Notes under the pieces: model-generated
Told to the model about the DNA's origin: nothing
The model's database searches: none
What the model saw: only the letters and a program-made list of their open reading frames with translations
Part shown: positions 1 to 5,578 of the stretch, piece after piece
Numbering within the stretch: the stretch's first letter is position 1
Layout of the letters: every line of letters begins with the position of its first letter
Source: Chloroflexota bacterium
GTDB lineage: Bacteria; Chloroflexota; Dormibacteria; Dormibacterales; Dormibacteraceae
Length of the DNA stretch: 5,578 nt
Assembly (NCBI GenBank): GCA_005880345.1
Contig: VBGE01000283.1
Span: 1 to 5,578, forward strand
Reading direction: 5' to 3'
Program-made: the position numbers and the translations under genes

Positions 1-651
1 GACAGCGCGCTGGAGGTGCTGGATCGGATCGGCATCCCGACCGTGCTCGTCGACTCCGAAGAATCACCCGCGCACCCGGCGGTCAACGTGGACGACGGAG
101 GGGGCGCGCACGCCGCGGCCCGGCATCTGCTCGACCTCGGTCACCGCCAGCTCGCGATCATCATCCTGCCGCCGGCGCGCTCGCAGACCAACAGCACGCC
201 GACCGCAGTGCGGCGCCTGGCCGGCTATCGCGCCGCGATCAGCGACGCCGGCGCGCCCGAGCCGCACAAGGAGGTGGCCGGCATCTCGGTGGCAGCGGGA
301 GCGCACGCCTTCCAATCTCTGCCCACGGGCAAGCGACGGCCGACCGGGGTCCTGGCCATGAGCGACATGACCGCGATCGGCCTGATGTCCGCCGCGCAGG
401 CGGCCGGCTTGCGTGTGCCTGACGACCTTTCCGTGGTCGGCTTCGATGACGTGCCGGCCTCGGCGTGGACCAATCCGCCGCTGACCACCGTCCGCCAGCC
501 CATCGTCGACAAGGGACGGATCGCGGCGCGGCTCCTCATCCAGCGCATGAAAGGGAAGACCGTCGACTCGCCGGCGCCGCTGGGCACGACCCTCGTCGTC
601 CGCAACTCGACGGCTCGTCCCAAGGAGGTGGTCGACCGGCAAACCCACTGA
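1..651 (+). CDS. LacI-family transcriptional regulator, C-terminal part (5' truncated)
   Basis: This is the ligand-sensing domain of a LacI/GalR-type repressor. Reading frame 1 is open from the first base and ends at TGA 649-651, giving 216 visible residues. Family members are usually about 330-350 residues, so the helix-turn-helix, hinge and first part of the sensor domain lie upstream of the window. A GTG at position 16 is internal, because family sequence continues before it. Visible family hallmarks are the stretch around VDDGGGAHAAARHL followed by GHRQLA, the RRLAGYRAAI helix, LAMSDMTAIGLM, the very typical VPDDLSVVGFDDVP, then PPLTTVRQP and the closing LVVRNST. The protein is cytoplasmic and would bind a sugar or sugar phosphate and control a nearby operator. 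It sits 98 bases upstream of a sugar importer in the same direction, which makes that operon its likely target. The family assignment is secure; the effector and target are inferred. Confidence 0.94.
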   Translation, partial: DSALEVLDRIGIPTVLVDSEESPAHPAVNVDDGGGAHAAARHLLDLGHRQLAIIILPPARSQTNSTPTAVRRLAGYRAAISDAGAPEPHKEVAGISVAAGAHAFQSLPTGKRRPTGVLAMSDMTAIGLMSAAQAAGLRVPDDLSVVGFDDVPASAWTNPPLTTVRQPIVDKGRIAARLLIQRMKGKTVDSPAPLGTTLVVRNSTARPKEVVDRQTH

Positions 652-666
652 ACCAATCGACCGGAT

Positions 667-694
667 TTTGCAGATTAAGGGGAGGACATAGAAT
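667..694 (+). promoter_or_regulatory. Possible sigma70-like promoter for the transporter operon
   Basis: TAGAAT at 689-694 differs from the TATAAT -10 consensus at one position. TTTGCA at 667-672 matches four of six positions of TTGACA and lies 16 bases upstream. The region is noticeably more AT-rich than the flanking genes. Transcription would then begin near 701, just ahead of the palindrome at 711-726. This is a pattern match only: the -35 is weak and the lineage's promoter consensus is unknown. The site is also incompatible with translation of the proposed leader ORF at 694-747 from the same transcript. Confidence 0.3.
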
Positions 695-747
695 TGAGTT
701 TCAAGGGGCAGGGTTTCCGTCAACCCATATCGGTTTGGGGGAGTTGA
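694..747 (+). CDS. Possible 17-codon leader ORF upstream of the binding-protein gene
   Basis: A TTG at 694 opens a short frame, MSFKGQGFRQPISVWGS, ending at TGA 745-747, two bases before the ATG of the binding-protein gene. The purine run AAGGGGAGG at 677-685 lies 8 bases upstream and is a stronger Shine-Dalgarno match than that of most genes here. The binding-protein ribosome site (737-743) falls inside the end of this frame, so translation of the leader could couple to or interfere with the main gene. Against it: the peptide shows no attenuation signature such as codon runs, the start is TTG, and the frame disappears if transcription begins near 701. Low confidence as a real gene. Confidence 0.15.
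   Translation: MSFKGQGFRQPISVWGS
711..726 (+). promoter_or_regulatory. Candidate LacI-family operator (imperfect palindrome)
   Basis: The sequence GGGTTTCCGTCAACCC has two perfect 5-base arms, GGGTT and AACCC, and a central CG, so 12 of 16 positions obey two-fold symmetry. An even-length palindrome centred on CG is the usual shape of operators bound by LacI-family proteins. It lies between a LacI-family gene and the transporter genes and just downstream of the possible -10 box, where a bound repressor would block initiation or elongation. The symmetry is seen; its recognition by the adjacent regulator is inferred. The arms could equally form a weak 5-bp RNA hairpin. Confidence 0.35.
737..743 (+). 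promoter_or_regulatory. Ribosome binding site of the binding-protein gene
   Basis: GGGGGAG ends 6 bases before the ATG at 750. It decides the start: the reading frame stays open upstream to well inside the LacI gene, but only the ATG at 750 combines this site with a signal peptide. The TTG at 744 in the same frame is too close to the site. Confidence 0.7.
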
Positions 748-749
748 AT

Positions 750-2060
750 ATGCGGCTGATTCGTTTCACGCGGATCCCAGTCATTGCCGCAGTGGCCGCC
801 CTTGTCGCGGGCGCCTGCGCGCCAGGGGCCAGCAACCCGAATCCAACGGGGGCGGTCCACGGCGGTTCGGTCAGCGTTATCGGCGTCTGGTCAGACGGCG
901 AGCTGGATTCGTTCAACGCGGTGATCGCTCCGTTCACACAGCAGACCGGCATCACGGTCAACTTCGAGGCGAGCCGCGACCAGGACGCGATCCTGACGAC
1001 GCGCGTTGCGGCGGGCAACCCGCCGGACCTCGCGGCGGCGCCCAGCCCGACCCTGCTCACGCGCTTTGCCAACCAGAGAAAGCTCGTGCCGCTCGACAAC
1101 ATCGTCGACATGAACAAGATGAAGCAGGATTACGCCAAGACCTGGATCGACCAGGGCACGGTCAACGGGCACCTGGTCCAGATCTTCTCCTGGGCCTCGA
1201 TCAAGGGCTTCATCTGGTACAACCCGAAGGTCTGGACGGCCAAGGGCTACACCCCTCCCAAGACGTGGGGAGACCTGATCAATCTGCAGACCAAGATGAA
1301 GTCCAACGGCGACACGCCGTGGTGCGTCACCGTCAACAGCGGCGCAGCCACCGGCTGGCCTGGCAGCGACATCCAGAAAGAGATCGCGCTCGGCCAGGTC
1401 GGCCCGGCCGTCTACGACAAGTGGTGGCAGGGCAAGCAGAAGTGGACATCGCCCGAGATCAAGGGCGCGTGGCAAAGTTTCGGCCAGCTTCTCGGCGCCA
1501 ATGACGCCAACGTGTACGGCGGCGCCAACTACATCGTCAACACGGACTTCGGCAAGGTCGGCGACCCTATGTTCCAGAACCCGCCGAAGTGCATGATGCT
1601 CAATCAGGCGTCGTTCATCACCACCTTCTTCCCGAAGAGCACGGTCGCGGGCCAGGACTACGACTACTTCACGATGCCCTCCCAAAACTCGGCGAACGAG
1701 GGCGACCGCGTCGGCGCGGCAGACGCGTGGTCGATGTTCCACGACACGCCGCAGGCGCGCGCTTTGCTCAACTACCTGCTGACGCCCGAAGCCCAGGAGG
1801 TCTGGGTCAAGCGCGGTGGCAAGATCGCGGTCAACAACAAAGTCCCGGTAAACGACTACCCCGACTCGGTCAGCCAGAAGATCGCCAAGGACCTGGTCAA
1901 CAACACCAAGGTGCTCAAGTACGACGCCGGCGACCTGATGCCGTCGGACATGAAGAACGCCTACTGGCAGGCAATCGTTGCGTTCATCCAGGACCAGTCA
2001 AAGCTGGACTCGATCCTGGCGAACCTGGACAAGGTCCAATCCAGCGCATACACGTCGTGA
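750..2060 (+). CDS. Carbohydrate ABC transporter substrate-binding lipoprotein (AglE-like)
   Basis: This 436-residue protein is the extracellular sugar receptor of the importer, of the family 1 solute-binding type (SBP_bac_1). Residues 1-22 form a lipoprotein signal: Arg2, Arg5 and Arg8, a hydrophobic core, then AGA-Cys23, where the cysteine would be lipidated. Alanine at -3 makes this a slightly non-consensus lipobox. A flexible Gly/Pro/Asn-rich linker follows to about residue 38, and the mature fold opens with VSVIGVWSDGELDSFNAVIAPF. Other family marks are AAGNPPDLAA (87-97), LVPLDNIVD (112-120), the aromatic stretch around FIWYNP (154-159), and LLTPEAQEVWVKRGGKIAVNN (343-363). The segments around WCVTVNSGAATGWP (191-204) and KCMMLNQASF (280-289) resemble the alpha-glucoside-binding AglE branch and carry Cys192 and Cys281, a possible disulfide. 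The gene heads the operon, 18 bases before the first permease. The role is secure; the alpha-glucoside assignment is recalled family resemblance, not proof. Confidence 0.93.
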   Translation: MRLIRFTRIPVIAAVAALVAGACAPGASNPNPTGAVHGGSVSVIGVWSDGELDSFNAVIAPFTQQTGITVNFEASRDQDAILTTRVAAGNPPDLAAAPSPTLLTRFANQRKLVPLDNIVDMNKMKQDYAKTWIDQGTVNGHLVQIFSWASIKGFIWYNPKVWTAKGYTPPKTWGDLINLQTKMKSNGDTPWCVTVNSGAATGWPGSDIQKEIALGQVGPAVYDKWWQGKQKWTSPEIKGAWQSFGQLLGANDANVYGGANYIVNTDFGKVGDPMFQNPPKCMMLNQASFITTFFPKSTVAGQDYDYFTMPSQNSANEGDRVGAADAWSMFHDTPQARALLNYLLTPEAQEVWVKRGGKIAVNNKVPVNDYPDSVSQKIAKDLVNNTKVLKYDAGDLMPSDMKNAYWQAIVAFIQDQSKLDSILANLDKVQSSAYTS

Positions 2061-2065
2061 GTTAG

Positions 2066-2072
2066 AGGGGAG
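2066..2072 (+). promoter_or_regulatory. Ribosome binding site of the first permease
   Basis: AGGGGAG ends 6 bases before the ATG at 2079, the same spacing as for the binding-protein gene. It lies inside the 18-base gap after the binding-protein stop codon and supports the ATG as start. Confidence 0.65.
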
Positions 2073-2078
2073 CGAGGC

Positions 2079-3068
2079 ATGGATCTGCTCATACAGGACG
2101 TTCCGACCCTCGTTTTCGTGGTCGTCGCCGTGCCTGCGGTGCTCGCGATCTACATCGTGGGCACCGAGTACCTGGTCCGCCTCCTCCCCGACAAACAGCG
2201 CCCACGGGTCCGGCCCTGGTTCTGGGTCGGACCCGCCCTTCTGTTCGTCACCGCTTTCCTGGTGCTGCCGGCGCTCGGCACCGTGGTCACGAGCCTCCAG
2301 GACCACGACGGCAACTTCATCGGGCTCGTCAACTACCAGCGTCAGCTGGGTGACTTTCCGACCGGCGGCGCGTGGATCGCCATCCGCAACAACGTGTACT
2401 GGCTCATCCTGTACACGCTGTTCGTCCTGTTCTTCGGCCTGATCCTGGCGGTGCTGTTCGACCGGGTGCGTTATGAGAGCATCGTCAAGTCGTTCATTTT
2501 CTTGCCGATGGCCATCTCCTCGGTGGCCCTGGCAGTGATCTGGGGCTTCATGTATTCGTACCAGCCCGCCGACGCGCCTCAGACGGGAACCCTGAACTTC
2601 ATCGTCGTCAACGTTTTTCACCAGGCTCCGAAGACGTGGCTCTCAGATCCAACGGTCAACAACTTCGCCCTCATCGCGGCGGCGATCTGGGGCATCACCG
2701 GCTTCGCCATGGTCATCCTGTCGGCCGCGCTGAAGGGCATCCCGGGCGAGCTGCTCGAAGCGGCACGCGTGGATGGGGCGGGTGAGCTGACCATCTTCCG
2801 GCGCGTCATCTTTCCGCTGATGATGCCGACGGTGGTCGTGGTCGGCACCACGCTGGTGATCTTCGCCCTCAAGGCCTTTGACGTCGTCTACGTGATGACC
2901 GCCGGCAACTTCCAGACGGACGTCCTCGCGAACCGGATGTACAAGCTGCTGTATCAATCGGACAATCCAGGGGGTGCCAGTGCGGTGGCGATCATCCTTC
3001 TGATTGCGGTGGTACCCGTCCTGATCTTCAATCTGCGCCAGTTCCGCGCGGTGGAGGCGCGAAGATGA
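2079..3068 (+). CDS. Sugar ABC transporter permease, first subunit (AglF/MalF type)
   Basis: This 329-residue integral membrane protein forms one half of the transport channel. Hydrophobic segments lie near residues 9-28, 46-70, 106-128, 137-158, 195-217, 248-270 and 301-318. The EAA loop that docks onto the ATPase is at 227-250: Glu227-Ala-Ala, Asp232-Gly233 and the closing FPLMMP. Two features resemble the AglF branch rather than standard 290-residue CUT1 permeases: an extra N-terminal helix before the charged linker RPRVRPWFW, and a segment reading DRVRYESIVKSFIFLPMAIS (128-147). There is no large periplasmic P2 loop like that of E. coli MalF. The gene overlaps the second permease by four bases (ATGA), implying translational coupling and roughly equal production of the two subunits. 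The permease role is firm; the substrate is inferred from family resemblance. Confidence 0.95.
   Translation: MDLLIQDVPTLVFVVVAVPAVLAIYIVGTEYLVRLLPDKQRPRVRPWFWVGPALLFVTAFLVLPALGTVVTSLQDHDGNFIGLVNYQRQLGDFPTGGAWIAIRNNVYWLILYTLFVLFFGLILAVLFDRVRYESIVKSFIFLPMAISSVALAVIWGFMYSYQPADAPQTGTLNFIVVNVFHQAPKTWLSDPTVNNFALIAAAIWGITGFAMVILSAALKGIPGELLEAARVDGAGELTIFRRVIFPLMMPTVVVVGTTLVIFALKAFDVVYVMTAGNFQTDVLANRMYKLLYQSDNPGGASAVAIILLIAVVPVLIFNLRQFRAVEARR
3053..3057 (+). promoter_or_regulatory. Ribosome binding site of the second permease
   Basis: GGAGG within the last codons of the first permease ends 7 bases before the ATG at 3065. With the ATGA stop/start overlap it fixes the start of the second permease and allows both re-initiation and independent loading. 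Confidence 0.7.
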
Positions 3069-3976
3069 CCGCCCAGGCCGTCGCCCGAGAGGAGGTCGTC
3101 AGAGCACCCGCGTGGTCGCCTGCGTGGATCTCGCAGCGGCTGCAGAAGGTCCTGCTGCACGTGGTCGTCATCGGGCTGACCGCAGCCTGGATGGTGCCGG
3201 CGATCGCACTGTTCACCAGCTCGTTCCGGCACTTCGAGGACATCAACTCGACCGGGTGGTGGACCGCGCTGGCGCCGCCGTTCAAGTTCACAGTCGACAA
3301 CTACGCCAAGGTGCTGTCCAGCGGCAACCTCGGCCACAGCATCTTCAACAGCTTCATGATCTCGATCCCCGCGACCGTGATCCCGACCACCATCGCCGCC
3401 TTCGCCGCGTATGCCTTCGCGTGGATGAAGTTTCCCGGACGCAACTATCTTTTCCTGGCACTGGTCGCCCTCCTGGCGGTGCCGCTGCAGCTGACTTTCG
3501 TGCCTGTGCTCAAGACGTACGTCTCGGTCGGCCTGGTGCCCCAGAACTGGGGCTTCGTCGGGGTCTGGCTGGCTCACGCGGGGTACGGGCTGCCGTTCGC
3601 CGTGTACCTGCTGGCCAACTTCTTCCGGGCGCTGCCGAGCGACCTCTTCGAATCGGCGGAGATCGATGGCGCAGGCACGCTGACGGTGTTCTTCAGGATC
3701 GTGCTCCCGCTCTCGGTGCCGGCGATCGCATCCCTCGTGATCTTCCAGTTCCTGTGGGTGTGGAACGACCTGCTCGTGGCCCTGATCTACGTGGGCGGCA
3801 CCGAGAACGTGGCGCCGGTCACCGTCACCCTCGCCAACCTGAGCAACTCGCTTGGGCAGGGCTGGCACCTGTTGACGGCGGCCGCGTTCCTGTCCATGAT
3901 CATCCCCCTGGTCGTGTTCATCAGCCTGCAGCGCTATTTCGTCCGCGGCATTCTGGCCGGTTCAGTCAAGGGATAA
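3065..3976 (+). CDS. Carbohydrate ABC transporter permease, second subunit (AglG/MalG type)
   Basis: This 303-residue integral membrane protein is the second half of the channel, a normal length for MalG/AglG-like subunits. After a short cytoplasmic tail (1-24) hydrophobic segments lie near 28-51, 92-117, 127-150, 162-185, 218-243 and 268-288. The EAA loop is at 196-219, beginning Glu196-Ser-Ala and including the Asp201-Gly202-Ala-Gly core and LPLSVP, the site that contacts the ATPase. Other family marks are NSFMIS (95-100) at the start of the permease domain, MKFPGR (121-126), FLWVWNDLLVAL (229-240), and the C-terminal LQRYFVRGILAGSVKG, typical of CUT1 second permeases. Translation is coupled to the preceding permease by ATGA overlap, and the ATPase starts 11 bases after the stop. 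The family call is firm; substrate identity depends on the binding protein. Confidence 0.95.
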   Translation: MTAQAVAREEVVRAPAWSPAWISQRLQKVLLHVVVIGLTAAWMVPAIALFTSSFRHFEDINSTGWWTALAPPFKFTVDNYAKVLSSGNLGHSIFNSFMISIPATVIPTTIAAFAAYAFAWMKFPGRNYLFLALVALLAVPLQLTFVPVLKTYVSVGLVPQNWGFVGVWLAHAGYGLPFAVYLLANFFRALPSDLFESAEIDGAGTLTVFFRIVLPLSVPAIASLVIFQFLWVWNDLLVALIYVGGTENVAPVTVTLANLSNSLGQGWHLLTAAAFLSMIIPLVVFISLQRYFVRGILAGSVKG

Positions 3977-3987
3977 GAGAGAAGAAG

Positions 3988-5046
<1,059 letters not shown>

Positions 5047-5063
5047 CCGTCAACCGCGTCGTT

Positions 5064-5069
5064 AAGGGG
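5064..5069 (+). promoter_or_regulatory. Ribosome binding site deciding a TTG start
   Basis: AAGGGG ends 8 bases before TTG 5078. The first two bases of the site belong to an in-frame TAA (5063-5065), so the gene cannot begin further upstream. The only other nearby start, GTG 5084, would have a 14-base spacing. Confidence 0.6.
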
Positions 5070-5077
5070 CGCTCGTA

Positions 5078-5578
5078 TTGAGCGTGGAACGCATTCGCGC
5101 CCTCGAGGACTTCGATTCCGCGCGTGCGCGCGCGTTCCGGCGCAGCATTGGCGCGATCCTCACCGGGCGAGCGCAACGGCTGCGCTCGATCGAGCCGATG
5201 CTGCACGCGGCCGGCCTCGAAGGCCGCTCGTTCGGCGGTGTGCAGGAGGTCCCGGTCGACCAGATCGTGGGCACGGTCGCGCCGGACGGCAAGGCCGGTG
5301 ACTTCGATCCCGGGTGGCTCCCCATCAACCGGCGCACGCGCGACCGCTGGACCAGGATCTACCAGGCGATGGTCGAGGGCGATGAGCTCCCGCCGATCGA
5401 CGTGTACAAGGTGGACGACCACTACTACGTCATCGACGGCCACCACCGAGTCTCGGTGGCGAGGAACCTGGGCCGCCCCACGATCAACGCGCGGGTGATC
5501 AACGTCAGGACGCGAGCCCCGCTCGGTCCTGATACCAATGCCGCCGCCATGTTGCGAGCGGCGGAATACGCCGCGTTC
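5078..5578 (+). CDS. ParB/sulfiredoxin-fold (ParB N-terminal-like) protein of DGHHR type, 3' truncated
   Basis: The gene is open from TTG 5078 to the last base, giving 167 visible residues; the C-terminus lies outside. Residues 1-45 look helical and Arg-rich (RARAFRRSI, TGRAQRLRSIEP). A ParB-like core follows: VQEVPVDQIVGTV (55-67), the helix RTRDRWTRIYQAMVEG (86-101), ELPPIDVYKVDDHYYVIDGHHR (103-124) and VSVARNLG (125-132). Asp120-Gly-His-His-Arg124 occupies the place of the GERRxR nucleotide motif of chromosomal ParB, and no ParB-type DNA-binding region is visible so far. Proteins of this superfamily include CTP-binding ParB, sulfiredoxin and the free-serine kinase SerK, so a nucleotide-dependent activity is possible, but the actual function is unknown to me. 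It follows the ATPase by 31 bases with no terminator and may be cotranscribed with the sugar operon or simply be a neighbour. Confidence is high that the gene is real, and moderate on the fold. Confidence 0.82.
   Translation, partial: MSVERIRALEDFDSARARAFRRSIGAILTGRAQRLRSIEPMLHAAGLEGRSFGGVQEVPVDQIVGTVAPDGKAGDFDPGWLPINRRTRDRWTRIYQAMVEGDELPPIDVYKVDDHYYVIDGHHRVSVARNLGRPTINARVINVRTRAPLGPDTNAAAMLRAAEYAAF
5168..5188 (+). repeat. Perfect 8-bp inverted repeat inside the ParB-like gene
   Basis: CGAGCGCA at 5168-5175 pairs perfectly with TGCGCTCG at 5181-5188 across the 5-base loop ACGGC. It covers codons 31-37 of the ParB-like gene. No T-run follows, so it is not an intrinsic terminator. It could form a stable mRNA hairpin about 90 bases into the gene, or be a chance product of Arg/Ala-rich GC-rich coding sequence. 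Confidence 0.5.

Noticed and set aside
16..18. GTG as the start of the LacI-type gene
   Set aside because: The frame is open to the window edge and family sequence continues before it; a start here would leave a regulator without its DNA-binding domain. The gene is cut by the window, not naturally short.
632..664. Direct repeat TCGACCGG at 632-639 and 657-664
   Set aside because: Eight bases, one copy inside the LacI coding sequence, with a 25-base offset; too short and too common a word in this GC-rich sequence to call an attachment site or operator pair.
465..749. Extension of the binding protein upstream to an ATG within the LacI gene
   Set aside because: The extension would overlap the repressor by almost 190 bases and bury the lipoprotein signal peptide. 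ATG 750 has a good ribosome site and a proper signal sequence.
891..1742. 283-codon open frame on the - strand
   Set aside because: It mirrors the binding-protein gene, with a Val/Arg/Asp/Leu-rich composition and no motif. No ribosome site or start context was found to support it.
2954..3868. 304-codon open frame on the - strand
   Set aside because: It is antisense to both permeases, its composition is dominated by Arg, Gly, Asp, Glu and His, and it shows no recognisable domain: a shadow of GC-rich coding sequence.
3112..3987. Long open frame in frame 1 running through the second permease into the ATPase, suggesting a permease-ATPase fusion
   Set aside because: The translated stretch before 3988 is Arg/Ala/Pro/Gly-rich with no family resemblance, while the overlapping frame encodes a clear permease. 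The real ATPase starts at 3988; the open frame is a product of high GC content.
5047..5077. Searched for a terminator or promoter between the ATPase and the ParB-like gene
   Set aside because: Only a ribosome site was found. The AAC...GTT arms at 5052-5063 are just 3 bases each with no T-run.
5119..5135. Alternating purine-pyrimidine run (CGCGCGTGCGCGCGCGT), a possible Z-DNA tract
   Set aside because: It is explained by Ala-Arg codons in the ParB-like gene, with no sign of a function apart from coding.

Overview
The window is a stretch of GC-rich bacterial chromosome, with third codon positions mostly G or C, and every gene lies on the + strand. It carries the end of a LacI-family regulator, a complete carbohydrate ABC importer (binding lipoprotein, two permeases, ATPase), and the start of a ParB/sulfiredoxin-fold protein that runs off the right edge. 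Two features fit a monoderm-type, high-GC lineage such as Chloroflexota, Dormibacterota or Actinomycetota: the binding protein has a lipoprotein signal, and the family variants of the permeases and last gene are of kinds I associate with those groups. This placement is an inference, and no marker gene is present to settle it.

Layout: 1-651 is the ligand-binding part of the LacI-type repressor, whose DNA-binding head lies before the window. The gap at 652-749 is the only sizeable intergenic region. It holds a possible sigma70-like promoter, a 16-bp imperfect palindrome with a central CG that would suit a LacI-family operator, and a competing possibility, a 17-codon leader ORF behind a strong Shine-Dalgarno-like run. 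The transport genes follow in tight order: binding lipoprotein 750-2060, permease 2079-3068, permease 3065-3976 (ATGA overlap with the previous gene) and ATPase 3988-5046. After a further 31 bases comes the ParB-like gene, with a TTG start at 5078. No intrinsic terminator is visible anywhere, so all of these could share one transcript.

How it works together: the lipoprotein would capture a sugar outside the membrane, the two permeases would form the channel, and the MsmK/UgpC/MalK-type ATPase would drive import. The repressor would sense the sugar or a product of it and release the promoter. The binding protein and first permease resemble the AglE/AglF (alpha-glucoside) branch of the CUT1 family, so an oligosaccharide such as an alpha-glucoside is the best guess, but the substrate cannot be proved from sequence. 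No glycosidase or sugar kinase is in the window. The transporter is a conventional system. The less ordinary parts are the 652-749 control region and the DGHHR-type ParB-fold gene attached to the operon's end.
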